From Nymphaea colorata (taxonomy: Eukaryota > Streptophyta > Magnoliopsida > Nymphaeales > Nymphaeaceae), in assembly GCF_008831285.2 (NCBI RefSeq), contig NW_022204507.1:3883017-3947016 (forward strand): a stretch of DNA of 64,000 bases, in the 5' to 3' direction. Below are positions 36,573 to 49,886 of the stretch, in pieces. The notes below the pieces were generated by a model. That model did not search any database. It had not been told where the DNA came from and saw nothing but the letters and a program-made list of their open reading frames with translations. The translations under genes were made by a program, and so were the position numbers. Each line of letters begins with the position of its first letter. Position 1 is the stretch's first letter.

Positions 36573-38440
36573 ATGGCGCTGGAAGAAGGAAAAGTTAGAA
36601 TCGAGAAGTTCGACGGTAAAACTTTGGATTCTGGAAGATGCAGATCGAGGACTACTTGTATCAGAAGAAACTGTAGAACCGCTCATGGGAGCGAAGCCCG
36701 CAACAATGGCTGATGCAGATTGGCAGTTGTTGGATAGACAAGCCCTTAGAGTCACCAGTTGACATTGGCCGAAAACGTCGCCTTCAACATTGTTATCGAG
36801 AAGACGATAGTAAGTTTGATGAAGACGCTAACAGATATGTATGAAAAACCCTCTGCTTCGAATAAGAATATCTGATGCATCTATTATTTAATTTGAAAAT
36901 GGCTGAAGGTGCCTCTGTTACGGATCACATAAATAAGCTCAATGTTATTACTTCTCAATTATGTTCTATGGATATTAAATTTGATGATGAGGTTTAAGCC
37001 TTAATTTACTATAATCTCTACCGAGAGTTGGAGTGCCACTGTGACCACCATGAGTAGTTCATCGAGGTCAAGCAAATTGAAGTTTAGTGGTGTTCGAGAT
37101 TTAATACTCAGTGAGAACATTTGCAGAAGGGAGGTAGGAGAACCTCTCGGTTCTACCTAAATGTTCAAAACAAGGGCAGAACTAATCAACGCTACCAAGA
37201 GCATGGAAGGTCCAAATCTAAGGGAATGAGTCAATCCAAACTTCGAAGTGATGGCTGTTGGAACTGTGGTAAGCCAGGACACCGGAAAATAGATTGCAGG
37301 TTGTTGAAGAAGAAGAACCCAAATCGTGAGGATGATTCAACAAATGCAGCAACAAAAGATATAGCTGATGCACTTGCTTTGAGTGTACACAGCTCCATAG
37401 AGTCTTGGATTTTAGACTCGATGCATCTTTTCATTCGACATATTCTAATGAAAGTATGCACAACTATTTGTAGGAAAATTTGGCAGAGTATACCTTGCGG
37501 ATGATGAACCTCTAGATATTGTAGGGAAAGGTGAGGTTCACATTAAAATGCAGAATGGACATGTATGGAAGTTAAAAGATGTCAGACATGTCCCAGGGTT
37601 GAAGAAGAATCTCATTTTGATTGGGCAGTTAGAAGACGAAGACTATGTTATTACTTTTGTTGGTGGATCTTGGAAGATAACCAAAGGTGTAATGGTTAAC
37701 CAGAGTACAAACTTGGCACATTATAAATGACCACAGATATGAAAGATACAGTGGTTGTGGTGAAATGTGAAAATAAATCCTTGTTGTAGCATTGCAGGCT
37801 TGGCATATGAGTGAGAAGGGAATGAAGATCATGGCAACAAATAACAAGTTGCACGACCTGAAACCTGTAGACATTGGGCTATGTGAAGACTGTGTCTTCG
37901 GGAAACAAAAATGGTACCTTCCCCAAAGTTGGACGGCCTCCAAAGAAGGAAAAGTTAGAGTTGGTGCATACTGATGTTTGGGGACCAGCTCCAATTCGTT
38001 CTCTTGGAGGATCCCTATACTATGTCACATTTATTGATGATTGTACCAGAAAGGTATGGTCTATTTTCTCAAGCATAAATCTACCGTGTTTAATGTTTTT
38101 AAAAGGTGAAAATCAAAGTAAAAAATCAGATGGAAAAGAAGATTAAATGTCTGTAGTCAGACAATGGGGGTGAGTATGATAGCAAAGAGTTTAAAGACTT
38201 TTGTGCAGATCATTGGATTCGAACACAAAGGACGATCCCTAAAAAGTCACGACAAAATGGGGTTGCTGAAAGAATGAATAGAACCCTTTATGAAAGTGCA
38301 AGGAGCATGAGACTGCATTCAGGCTTGCCAAAGACTTTTTTGGCTGATGCAATCAGTACTGCTGCATACTTGATAAATCGTGGGCCTTCTGTTCCTTTCA
38401 CACAGTCCAAACACAAACTCAACACCTAAGGATATGGAGT
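36573..38440 (+). pseudogene. Ty1/copia gag-protease-integrase fragment, broken
   Basis: Gag begins MALEEGKVRIEKFDGK and, across frames, includes MADADWQLLDRQAL and LFNLKMAEGASVTDHINKLN. The CCHC knuckle CWNCGKPGHRKIDC at about 37255-37300 is perfect. The protease centre reads WILDSM where WILDSGAS is expected, followed by a frame shift. Next come LKDVRHVPGLKKNL, LEDEDYVITF, and integrase with HTDVWGPAPIRSLGG and YYVTFIDDCTRKVW. In shifted frames the stretch at about 38150-38300 corresponds to the conserved SDNGGEY and NGVAERMNRTL blocks. Homology stops near 38430, so RT, RNase H and 3' LTR are missing. It is a different copia family from the one at 14179, judging by LTR and gag. Confidence 0.85.
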
Positions 38441-39045
38441 AAGTTGGTTATTGGATGTTGTTATTTATTACAAGTTGCTTGTTGTTTTTTTTTTTAATAT
38501 ATTAGTCATAATGATATTTATGTACAAATTGATAAATTTTATTTTTATTTAATGTAAAATATTTTTATTTTCATAAATTTTTATATTAATCATAATCATT
38601 TTTGTCAATATCAAAATAATATATAATTTTGTACACAAGAAAGACAACTTGACTTTTCCTCGAGAGTAGTGTCGCATTTCCGTCTGGATGGTATCGTTGG
38701 CCGGTCAACCTTGGTTGTCACAAGCATCAGCACTCGTACCGGTTCATCCGTCATGCTTTAGGTGCCTTTACCGATCCAACTAGCAAGGTCGACTACAAGC
38801 GGTTAACTTTTCACTCTCCATACCTTTGATATTGATGCAAATTATCTTTCTTTTTGGGCAATGGAGATCTCCATACACCTTTATCTCTCCACTACTTGCA
38901 CCCACCAACCATGGCAAACATCTTATAATTAGGGCCACGGGCTTCCTTATCAGAGCAACCCCTGCCATAGAACATTAAATCTTCCTTCCCCTTTGAGGTG
39001 ATTTTGGGAGGCGGCCCTTAAAAGGCGGAGATTTTGTTGTCCTCC
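38441..39045. other. AT-rich DNA then unrecognised stretch
   Basis: The first 200 bp are strongly AT-rich. The following 400 bp have ordinary composition but no recognised frame. It ends at cctcc, which abuts the Tekay LTR. Confidence 0.35.
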
Positions 39046-41760
39046 TGTCACGATCCAATTTTGTGACAATAATTTTTTTTTCATTTCTATAATAGTGGAA
39101 GCAACATTGAGTCATCAACAAAACATAAAGAAATCAGACACTCTTTTATTTCAATAAGAAAATACATGGACCCAAACAAAAATAAAATAAACACCAGCCC
39201 AAAACCGACGCAGTGTCCAGAATGGTCAGAATTCCTCTAAGTATGGAAAAATGTAGCCATGAATGGAACATGGCCAAACAAAATAATATTTTACTTTTGT
39301 AAAACAAAATCAAATCTTAACACATATTAGTGTTATGTCACATTATCAGAAACAAAACAAGGTGTGCACGACCTCCAAAATTTTGTAGGCTTCCAACTGT
39401 GATTCTCCGACAAAGTCATGGTCTTCGTGCCGTGCAACAATAGAAATCCCCGTGGGCACAACTCACGATCAGAATAGAACATATCTTCACCAAGCGATCC
39501 AATAGATCGAGGGTACCTGCATGAAGCCTCCTGAGATATCGCAGATCGTCGCTGCAGCAGCATGGCCTCTCTAGGAACCCAGTTTGAGGGACCAGAGACG
39601 CCTCACTCCCAAACAGAAATAGAACAGAACCCCGGGCCCTTGTGCCGCCCAATACCCTGTGGGCCCTCCAGTACAGACAGAAGAGTGTGCGACAACAGTG
39701 AGCTATCGCGCACCACAACCGCCCGGGACAAAACCAACATGGGCAAAAACACAAGCTCACACTCACATAAACCATTGCCACAGTCCACATTTCGCCTTCG
39801 AATTTCAAAAGTGAGGGTTTCTCATCATTACACATCGTCTATTACCTCTCACAAAACCGCCCTTAGGCTCAGTTTCCCAACAACATAAATAAGCCATTTC
39901 ATAACTTGATTTAATGGCAACAGAACAAAGTCGAGTAAACATGCAACAATACATAGTATCTCACGTTCAGAAAATCAAAGAATCATATTGTAATCATTAA
40001 TTAAAAACAAGGGATCTTAGAACCCTTTTTCTGAAATTATAAACAAAACAAAGGCATTAAAAAGCAAATACAACATAATATTTCACTTTCTCACGAAATT
40101 GCAAACAATTTAATAAAAATCCTCTTTTGGAAATTTTAAGGACTTAAAGGGTACCCTTCGTAATTTCGTAAGAATTCATCGGCTCTGATGCAAATAACTT
40201 TTGCGGACCCCTTTTTGAAGATGTTTTAGCAAAAATGTTGCGACATGCATTATGAAAATTATATTAGCTCTTCCCAAAAATGCTAATAAGATGGACCCGC
40301 TTTGAAATTTTTGAAATGAATATAAATTCGTTCAAGCCCAACCCTTTTCTCATTTTCTCGGTGGTTTTCTCTCTCCTCACGAGAACTGCTCCTTCCTCTC
40401 GTTCGACCGACGGTGGCTTCACCACTCTTCCACACCCCAAACCGGAAAGCTCTACGTCTCTCACGACAACTCCTTTTTTCTTCTTCATGTTCGTCCGGCG
40501 GTGGAGCCTCCATCCATCTTCAACAAAAAACCAGCCCGAGTGTTAGAGGGAGTTCCATCCTCCTCTCTCATTTTTCCTAGTGCACAACAGAGAGAGGTGA
40601 AGGGATTTTGGTAGATCCTTTCTCTTCCAGTCGATGGGGAGAAGGGAGTGCCATCAGTCCTTCCTCTATCCAGCACAGCGGCAGCCGCCACCAACCCGAC
40701 CAAGAAAGAAGAAGGCGGTGAATCCTTGTGACTCATCTTGCTCTCTGTCAACGTAAGAACAGTTGCCGGTAGGTTCCACAGGAACAATGGTGGACTGGTT
40801 GAGAGCAACCGGTCTCTCACGGTATTCTCCTCTCTCGAAGTCCTCTGGTAATAGCAAGAGTGAAGAAAAACAGAGAACATCCCTTCTATCGGCGTCCATG
40901 GCAGAGGAACCAAAAATCGTGGGTTTCGTTGTCACGGAGGTGGACGACCAAACAGGGTTTTCGACTACCATCGGAGATTTGGGAATGTGGCCAAATCTCG
41001 CGGGTATAAATCATACCCTCTTCATGTTTTTCTTTTCCTTTTGATGATGTAGTAGGTTATATGTTGTCAGTGGTCTTGGTTCCTCATGGATGGTACAAAA
41101 GCACACAGGATGACAGAGGAAATCCAAGTATTTCAAAACATAACTAGAACAGGCAGGCCATACGTTATATGTCTGAATCTAGCATGCTTTATCTCTAGAA
41201 TCTCATGCTGGGATTCATTTCTAGGCATATGCATACATAGATTTACATGTTGTATACGAAATCAAAATTACAAGGCTTCATGCTACAATCATGGCTGAAA
41301 ATCCCCATACCGTTAATCGAGATGAATTTCTAGCACCAACCCCTTTTTTGCTTCTCGTTCCTTTCCAGCAGTCACCAACACAAATGAGGATCTCTTCCTC
41401 ACTTTCTCCGTCTTTCTCTCAAATTCTTTATCGTTGAGCCTTCTCTTCTATGAATGCAGTAAAGAAATGATAATTTTCTAAAACATTGTTTTAAATAAAC
41501 CCTCTACAAGGTCTCCCTTATTGCAATATGAGTTCTTTTAGTTTCTCACAAGAAAAAGGAACGGTCTTTCAGTTTCCATTCTCATTTCTTTTAAATCTTT
41601 GCAATTAGTAAATTATTGTGTCTTTCCATAACTATTCTCTTTTGACTAAATTGACAGTTTCCATTATATTTAACAATCAATTAGATCTACCATTTATAAT
41701 TCCTTTCCCTATTAATGTTTTCCACAAATAAAAAAGAGAATGAAAATCATGGGCATTACA
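39046..41760 (-). repeat. Tekay copy 1, left (3') LTR
   Basis: A 2,715-bp LTR. It contains a ~235-bp segment (about 39815-40050) absent from the right LTR, and lacks an ~85-bp segment the right LTR has at about 46567-46650. It is far more similar to the left LTR of copy 2 than to its own partner. Small open frames inside it are not genes. Confidence 0.88.
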
Positions 41761-42585
41761 TCCTTCCCCCTAAAAAGAAATTTCGTCCTGAAATTTGAGT
41801 GTACCTTATTGAAAAAATTTGGGAAACTCTTTCCATGTTCTTGTCTGGCTCCCAGTACATTCTTTGATGCCATGATGTTGCCAGTCCACTTGAACTGGTG
41901 GAATAGTCTTCTTCCGCAACACATGTTCCTTATGGTCTACAATTCGAAGCGCTTTTCTTCTGTTGTCATGTCCTCTTGCAAATCGACTTCTTCGTAGTCT
42001 ATCACATGTGATGGATCAGGTATATATTTCTTTTAACATGACACATGAAATACTGGATGACATGGCTATACTGTGGTGGAAGAGCAATTCGATAGGCAAC
42101 CTCTCGCACTTTCTCCAAAATCTCAAATGGACCAATGTATCTTGGACTCATTTTTCCCTTCTTCCCGAATCGAAAAACACACTTGTGGGTGATATCTTGA
42201 CAAATACATGATCTCCTGCTTCAAAAGCTGGCTCTCTCCATCGTTGGTCTGCATAACTCTTTTGTCGACTCTGAGCAGCTAAAAGTTTCTTTCTAATCAT
42301 GTTGACATGACAGTGTAATGCTGGATCACCAAAGGATCCTCAATCTTGTTGTCTCCTATCTCGGTCCAATACGATGGTGATCTACTAGGTCGGCCATAAA
42401 AAGCTTCAAGCGGAGTCATTCCAATGCTAGAATGATAGCTGTTGTTGTAGGAAAATTCGGCCAACTTTACATGTTTATCTCATTCACCATTCCATTGCAA
42501 AACACAAACTCTTAGCATATCTTCAAGAGTCTGAATGGTTCGCTCGGATTGCCCATTTGTTTGCGGATGAAATGTTGTACTCAGT
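41761..42585 (-). pseudogene. Tekay copy 1 integrase C-terminus and chromodomain
   Basis: A broken counterpart of 57250-58174 in copy 2. Segments corresponding to the integrase tail, the linker and the chromodomain are present, but short deletions scatter them over all three minus-strand frames. The polypurine tract (AGGGGGAAGGA) lies just before the LTR. The chromodomain normally guides integration to methylated heterochromatin. Confidence 0.75.
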
Positions 42586-42586
42586 T

Positions 42587-44500
42587 TCAATTTCGTTCCC
42601 AACGCTTCCTGTAACATTCCCCAGAACTTGGATGTAAATCTTGGATCTTTGTCGAAGATGATTGATTTAGGGATTGCGAAATCTTGATAGGAAGGAAATG
42701 TGCAGATTTAGTTAAACGATCCACTACTACCCAAATAGCATCGTGTTGTCCTCGAGTATGTGGTAACCCCACTATGAAATCCATGGTGATGCCTTCCCAT
42801 TTCCATTGAGGAATCTCTATCCGTTCCATTAAGCCACCTGCTTTCTGATGTTCCACTTTGACCTGTTGACACACCAAGCATCGTGAGACAAAGTCAGCAA
42901 TTTCTTTCTTCATTCCTGGCCACCAAAAGTTTATTCTTAAATTTTGATACATCTTGGTGCTTCCCAGATGTATGGTGTATCTTGTTTTGTGTGCCTCTTC
43001 TAGCAGTTTGTTTTTCACTTTGGATCATTTGGAACCCACAATCTACCATTGAACCATGTAGATCCATCATCATCCTCAGAATAAAGAGTTTCTTTCTTCT
43101 TGTGACACTCAAGTCTCAACTTTGCATATTCAGGGCTCTGTTTTTGTTTCTCAATAATTTCGTCAAGAAATCTATCTGAATTATTCCAGCACACTTCACC
43201 TTTCTATTATCATCTCGCAATGGATGCCATTGGTCAAAGTCTTCCACCAAATTCAATGTTGCATTAACAGTACAACAGCTTTAGCATGCGCCTCAACTAG
43301 CACATTAGCCTTTCCTGGATGATACTTTATCTCAAAGTCGTAATCTTTGAGATATTCCATCATCTTCTCTGTCTTAGATTCAATTCCTTCTGCGAAAACA
43401 AATATTTGAGGATTTGTGGTCAGAAAATACTTCAATTCCACTCCATAGAGATAATGCCTCCATATTTTTAGCATAAATACCACAGCTCCTAATTCCAAAT
43501 CATGTGTTGGATAGTTCTTCTCGTGTTGTTTTAGTTGTCTAGAGGTATATGCTATAAAGTTGTCGTTTTGCATAAGCACCGTCTGTAACCAGTCCCTGAA
43601 GCATCGTATATACCACAAATCCTTTCCTCCCATTTGGTAGTGTTAGAATTGGGGTACTAGTCAAACTGTCTTTCAACGTCTGAAAACTCTTCTGACAGTC
43701 GTCTGTCCATGTAAATTTGACTCCCTTCGTAGCAGTTTTGTCATTGGGGTTGCAATTTTTGAGAAATTCTTAATGAACTTCTTGTAGTAACCTGCCAAAC
43801 CAATAAAACTTCTGATTTCGGTCACATTAGTTGGCGCATTCGATTGTTGTACAGCTTCTACCTTGGCCAAATCAACTGCCACTCCCTTCTTAGAGATTAC
43901 ATGTCCCAAGAAATTGACTTTGTCTAGCGAAAATTCGCACTTTGAATACTTGGCATACAATTGATTTTGTCTAATATTTTCATCACTATCTCGAGATATA
44001 CACATGCATTGCTTCACACTCTAAGTACACTAGACATCATCAATGAACACTATAACGAATCGGTCTAAGTACTCATGAAATATCCGATTTATGAGATCCA
44101 TAAAAGCTGTTGGGGCATTTGTGAGTCGAAAGGCATCACTCGAAACTCATAATGCCCATAACGTGTGCGAAATGCTGTTTTGGGAATATCTTTTCCTTAA
44201 TTCGCAATTGATGGTATCCCGACCTCAAGTCTATCTCAAAAAACACCCTTGCTTCCTTTAATTGATCAATAAATCTTTGATTCTAGGAAATGGATACCTA
44301 TTCTTAATCGTAACTTGATTCAACATCCAGTAGTCAATACATAACTGCATTGACCCATCCTTCTTCTTCACAAACAGGACCGGTGCTCCCCAAGGTGACA
44401 CACTCGGACGGATGAATCCCTTGCTGGCTAAATCTTGTAATCTGCTTCTTTAATTCTTCCAGTTATGCTGGTGTCATTCTATATAGAGCCTTGGAAATAG
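42587..44500 (-). pseudogene. Tekay copy 1 RT, RNase H and integrase, broken
   Basis: Readable parts include the RT end ([19 protein letters not shown]), RNase H ([20 protein letters not shown] and [20 protein letters not shown]), and integrase ([44 protein letters not shown]). Compared with copy 2 there are many one-base losses (near 43016, 43183, 43400, 43431, 43575, 43723, 43970 and 44027) and a 50-bp deletion near 42674. The codon before LCIDY near the RT start is Gln here, whereas copy 2 has a stop. Confidence 0.85.
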
Positions 44501-44599
44501 GTGTAGTTCCTGGTATCAACTCAATGCCAAACTCCACCTCTCGTATAGGAGGCAATCCAAGTAAATCTTCAGGGAACACGTCTGTGAAGTCCTTCACCG

Positions 44600-46280
44600 T
44601 ACGCACTTCACTGATGGGTTTTAATTTCTACTCGATCGCATCCATGCTAACCAAATATGTAGTGCACCCATTTTCCATGTATTTCCTTGCCTTAACCGCT
44701 GAGACAACCAACATTTTTGATCTTGTGGCGTTTTTACCTCAAATTCAATCTTTTGACCATTTTCCAACTGAATCTTCAACTTCTTCCTTCTGCAATCTAT
44801 CATCGATAATGATGGTATAACCAATCCATTCCTCGGATCACGTCATACCCCATCATATTTATTACCACGAGCTATGCTGGTAACAAATTTCCATGTATTT
44901 CTATGCTCACATTTTTAAATACGTTTGGCATGTGTCTTTGTTTTCTATGGGTGTAGTAACTAACAATTCATATGACATATTCTTCCCTTCTAACTTTAAA
45001 AGTTCAGCAAATCTCTTAGGGCAAAAGAATGCGATGCAGTAGAGTAAACAGTATATGAGCCCAATGAGATTGTACAAGAAGGGTACCTTCAATCAGTTGG
45101 TGGAACTCAGATTTTCAGCCGTGGTTGCGTAGACTCTCCCAGTCACTTTCTTTTCTGCTGGCCGATTGGCTTCACCATGCTTTTGTTCAGCCTCTTTCTT
45201 CTTTGGGCTCTCATGGATAAAATGGCCTTGCGTTCCACAATAAAGACATGCCCTGGTATCTCTGTAACACCTTTTATCAGGGTGTTGGCGATGACATTTA
45301 GGGCATTCGTCGTCCCGCCTGTATGCTGATGGCCTCTGTCTCTTGAATCTGTCCCCTTGGTTCACCCTGTCACTACACCTTCTCTTGAACATGTCTAGCC
45401 TCGACTTGGATCCAGAAATTCACTCCTCCTATCTGTCCCTTCGTCCTGTTCCAGTCTTCTTCGAAACGTGTAGCCATGTCAATTACGTCGTCCAGATCTC
45501 TTGGATACCCGTCTTTAAGTCCTCTAATGAACTTATTTACTCTGTCCATGTCAGCAGTGTATAAATGGGGGCAGTACTTTTCCAAGTGTCTGAATTTGAT
45601 GACGTATTTGTGTAGACTCATACTCCTCTGTTGAAGCTCCAAGAATTCCTACGTGTTTCTCTCATGTGAAGGTTGGGATGTAGGCATGTGTGAATGCTTC
45701 CTTGAATTCTTCCCACGTCGCTTTGTGATTTGCAAATTTCACTTCATGTTGGGTCTGCCACCATTCCTCAGCATCGCCTTTTTGCATAAAGGTGCATACC
45801 GAACCTTCTTGTTGTCAGGACCCTTTCAGGGTGGTAAAGATCTTCTCAGTTTCTTTGAGCCACTGTTTTGCATCGTCAGGAGTGCTTTTCCCATGAAACT
45901 TCAAGGATGCAAGCTCATAAACTGTTGGTGAGTTGTGCCCCTTGCCTCACCATTCGTTGTCTCTTTGTATCCGTACTGTTCCTCCTGACGGAGCATTTTG
46001 CACCAGGCCATGCATCAATCCTGTAATCATATGCAAAGTGTTCATGATAAATGCTTGCTGCTGTTGGATGTTTCCACCAAGCATCCAAAGTCCAGTAGGG
46101 TGAGTCTCGACGTTTCAGCTCCTGCTGCTACGAGGAGTTCTCCCTCTTGCACTGACACTCCCTCCTCTAGTGCTGCCATTGAAACTACACCACACGAAGG
46201 AAAGCAAAATATATCAATGGTATTCATAAGAAAGAAATTCACTAGAACTACCACAAAACTATGAAACTCAATATTCACAA
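44600..46280 (-). pseudogene. Tekay copy 1 gag and protease, broken
   Basis: Contains MELQQRSMSLHKYVIKFRHL (Gag), a Cys/His-rich segment with CPKCHRQHPDKRCYRD, the knuckle CLYCGTQGHFIHES whose last Cys is Ser, and protease remnants (VIPSL..MIDCRRKKLKIQLENGQK). Frames break near 45092, 45373 and 45640. Confidence 0.8.
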
Positions 46281-46365
46281 CAAAACAAAAACACCCTTCT
46301 TTAACAGGCTTGGTTGACCTTTACTCCGCTTGTGATCAACCTTGGCATTGGACATTGACTCTAAA

Positions 46366-46384
46366 CACTGGGTCTGATACCAAA
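46366..46384 (-). promoter_or_regulatory. Tekay copy 1 primer-binding site
   Basis: On the minus strand TTTGGTATCAGACCCAGTG follows the LTR end CGTGACA after two bases. It matches the initiator-Met primer site except for one lost base compared with copy 2. Confidence 0.8.
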
Positions 46385-46386
46385 GT

Positions 46387-48910
46387 TGTCACGACCCAAT
46401 TTTTTGACACCAATTTTTTTTTTTTCATTTCAACAATAGCGAAGCAACATTGAGTCATAACCAAAACATAAAGAAATCAGACACTATTTTATTTCAATAA
46501 GAAAATACTTGGACCAAACAAGAATAAAATAAACACAAGCCCAAAACCGACGGAGTGTCCAGAATGCGACGCCCATCCATCACAAGACTGAGGTTGTCAC
46601 TCCAAGAGCCAAAATCTATCAAGGAATACCTGTAGAGATAGAAAGAAGGGTCAAAATCCTCTGAGTATGGAAAAATCCATCCATGAATGGAACATGGCCC
46701 AACAAAATAACATTTACTTTTGTAAAACAAATATCTTCAAATCTTAACACATATTAGAGTTACGTCACATATCAAAAACAAAACGAGGTGTGCACAACCT
46801 CCAAAATTTTGTAGGCTTCCAACCGTGGTTCTCTCACAATGTCATGGTCATCGTGCCGAGCAACAACATAAATCCTCGTGGGCAGAGCAGAACATATCTT
46901 CACCAAGCGATCCAACAGATCGAGGGTACCTACAGTGAAGCCTCCTGAGATATCCCAGATCGTCGTTGCAGCAGAATGGCCCCTCTAGGAACCCGATTTG
47001 AGGGACCAGGAGACGCCTCGCTCCCAAACAGAAACAGAACAGAACCCCGGCACTTGTGCGCCCAATACTTATGGACCCTCCAGTATAGAAAGAGGAGTGT
47101 GCGACAACAGTGAGCTATTGCACACCACTACCTCCGGGACAAAACCAACACTGGGCAAAAACACAAGCTCGCACTCACATAAACCATTGCACACAGTCCA
47201 TGTTTCGCCCTCAAATTTCAAAAGTGAGGGTATAAACAAAACAAGGCATTAAAAAGCAAATACAACATAACATTTTGCTTTTTCACCGAAATTGCAAACA
47301 ATTTAATAAAAATCTCTTTTGGAAATTTTAAGGACTTAAAGGGTACCTATTCGTAATTTGTAAGAATTCTTCAGTGCTGATGCAAATAACTTTCGCAGAC
47401 TCTTTTTAAAGATGTTTTTAGCAAAAATGTCGCAGCATGCATTTATAAAAATTATAACAGCTCTTTCCAAAATTTGCTAATAAGATGGACCCACTTTGAA
47501 ATTTTTGAATGAATAAATTCGTTCAAGCCCAACCCTTTTCTCATTTTCTTGCTGGTTTTCTTCTCCTCACGAGAGCTACTCCTTCCTCTCGTTCAACTGA
47601 CGGTGGCTTCCACCACTTTCCACACCCAAAACCAGAAAGCTCTTTGTCTCATGCAACAACTCCTTTTTTCTTCTTCCTATTGGTCCGGCGTGGAGCCTTC
47701 ATCCATCTTCAACAAAAAACCAGCCCGAGTGTGAGAAGGAGTTCCATCCTCCTCTCTCATTTTTCGTAGCATGCAACAGAGAGAGGGGAAGGGATTACAG
47801 TAGATCCTTTCTCTTCCAGTCGATGGGGAGAAGGGAGGGCCATCAGCCGTTCCTCTGTCCAGCGGCAGCGACAACTGCCACCAACCCAACCAAGAAAAAA
47901 TAAGGTGGTGAATCCTTGCGACTCATCTTACTCTCTGTCAATGGAAGGAGAGTTGTTGGTAGGTTCCATGGGAATCAACGGTGGACTGGTTGAGGGCAAC
48001 CAGTCTCTCACGGTATTCCCCTCTCTCGAAGTCCTTTGGTAATAGCAAAGTGAAGAGAAACTAGAGAACATCCCTTCTGTCGGCGTCCATGGCAAAGGAA
48101 CAAAAAATCGTGGGTTTCATTGTTCACGAAGGTGGACGACCAAACAGGGTTTTCGACTAGCATCAGAGATTTGGGAATGTGGCAAAATCTCATGGGTATA
48201 AACCATAACCCCTTCATGTTTTTTTTTTCCTTTTGATGATGTATTAGGTTATGGTGTCGTTAGTGGTCTTGGTTCCAGGTGTTTCAAAACATAACTAGAA
48301 CAGATAGGCCATACCTTATATGTCTGAATCTAGCATGCTTTATCTCTAGAATCTCATGCTGGGATTCATTTCTAGGCATATGCATACATAGATTAACATG
48401 TTCTATACGAAATCAAATTACAAGGATTCATGCTACAATCATGGCTGAAAATCCCCATACCTGTTAACTGAGATGAATTTCCAGCACCAACCCTTTTTGC
48501 TTTTCGTTCCTTTCCAGCAGTCACCAGCACAAATGAGGATCTCTTACTCACTTTCTCCCTCTTTCTCTCAAATTCTTTATCATTGAGCCTTCTCCTCTAT
48601 GAATGCAGTAAAGAAATGATCATTTTCTGAAACATGGGGTCAAATCAACCCTCTACAAGGTTCCCTTATTGCCATATGAGTTCTTTCAGTTTCTCACAAG
48701 AAAAAGGAATGGTCTTTCAGTTTCCTTTCTCATTTCTTTTAAATCTTTGCAATTAGTAAATCATTCATGTCTTTCCATAACTATTCTCTTTATAACTAAA
48801 TTGACAGTTTCCATTATATTTAACAATCAATTTGATCTACCGTTTATACTTCCTTCTCCTATTAATGCTTTCCATAAATAAAAAAGAGAATGAAAATCAT
48901 GGGCATTACA
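46387..48910 (-). repeat. Tekay copy 1, right (5') LTR
   Basis: A 2,524-bp LTR, nearly the same as the start of the right LTR of copy 2 and clearly diverged from its own left LTR (for example the ~235-bp segment is missing at about 47230). As the 5' LTR it would carry the promoter, firing leftwards. Confidence 0.88.
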
Positions 48911-48939
48911 CGTCTAATCCATAGGTAGAAGGATTGGAG

Positions 48940-49823
48940 ATGGTTTACCCTGTAATGGTGCCAAGCTTGTTGAAGGTTGGCTTCTACATCCTCCTCCCCT
49001 TCATCCTCTTTTCCTTCTATGTCGACCATGCAATGAGCACGAACGACTATATTTACAGCCACTGCAGCGTCACTGCGAATTACACAGATGGAAGCACATT
49101 TGAAGTAAATATGCGCAACCTCTTCTCCACCTTCACCAACGGGTCTCTTTCTACTGGTTTTTCCAACGCCACTGTGGTCGAAGGATCGGATACAGTCTAT
49201 GGCCTGGTGCAGTGCAGGGGTGACCTTGGCCAAGATAGCTACAAGGATTGCATCCGTAATTCCACCCAACAAGTCATCTGATACTGTCCTTATAATATGG
49301 ATGCCATCATATGGTATGAAAAGTGCAAGCTCCGCTACTCCGACACCAACTTCTTTGGTCTCCTAAATTCTGATGATTATGGTCATCTGTATTGGAACAA
49401 TGATAAAGTGGAAGACCCCAAAGCCTTTCACGAAAAGTTGGGTAGCCTGTTGACGAATCTCACTTATCAAGCGATAACAGAGCCTTCAAGGTTCATGTTT
49501 GCTACAGGCAACATCACGTACACCGTTCAGCAGACGATATACGGGCTGTTGTAGTGCACCAAAGATACCAGCCTTGCTTTGTAAGCAGTGTTTGGATACC
49601 ACCAGGTCCCAGATCCCAAAGACCTACGGCTTAGCACCTGGCTGTGACTTTGCCACTGGAAGTTGTCGTGTGAGCTTTGATACGGGGCTCTTTAATGGTT
49701 CCTCAACAACTCCAACCTCACCTCCTCCACCGCCTCCATTAAATTCAAGCCCAAGCCCATCTCCTCCACCACCTCCATCGGATTCAAGCCCTCCACCAAG
49801 CGGTCCATCCAACACTACATCAG
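48940..49823 (+). pseudogene. CRK copy 2 exon 1: signal peptide and two Gnk2 domains
   Basis: Starts MVYPVMVPSLLKVGF with a hydrophobic signal (YILLPFILFSFYV). Gnk2 domain 1 reads CRGDLGQDSYKDC, so the second cysteine of Cys-8-Cys-2-Cys is Tyr. A TGA follows QQVI. In domain 2, the codon before CTKDTSL is TAG (49553), and a frame shift precedes KQCLDTTRSQIPK. The Pro-rich stalk (for example TSPPPPPPLNSS) ends at CAG/gcaagt, a textbook GC-AG donor. Confidence 0.85.
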
Positions 49824-49886
49824 GCAAGTCTCTCTCTCTCTCTCTCTCTCTCTGATTCATATGACAATAATATTTTATATATGCAG

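Larger units (their letters stand above)
39046..48910 (-). mobile_element. Tekay/Del-type Ty3/gypsy retrotransposon, copy 1
   Basis: A complete-length LTR element on the minus strand: left LTR 39046-41760, internal region 41761-46386, right LTR 46387-48910. In plus orientation each LTR runs from TGTCACGA to GGCATTACA. The primer site lies at 46366-46384 and the polypurine tract just right of 41760. Gag, protease, RT, RNase H, integrase and a chromodomain follow in gypsy order. The chromodomain and the CQQVKVEHQ integrase signature place it in the Tekay/Del chromoviruses. Flanks read cctcc (left) and cgtct (right), at best a decayed 5-bp duplication. Every coding domain is broken by small deletions, mostly single bases, relative to copy 2. 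It ends about 30 bp before the start codon of CRK copy 2. Confidence 0.88.

Noticed and set aside
39333-41044. Many 70-140-codon frames on both strands, repeated at 46.7-48.2, 55.0-56.5 and 62.4-63.8 kb
   Set aside because: All lie within the 2.5-2.7-kb Tekay LTRs; recurrence reflects the four LTRs, not a gene family.
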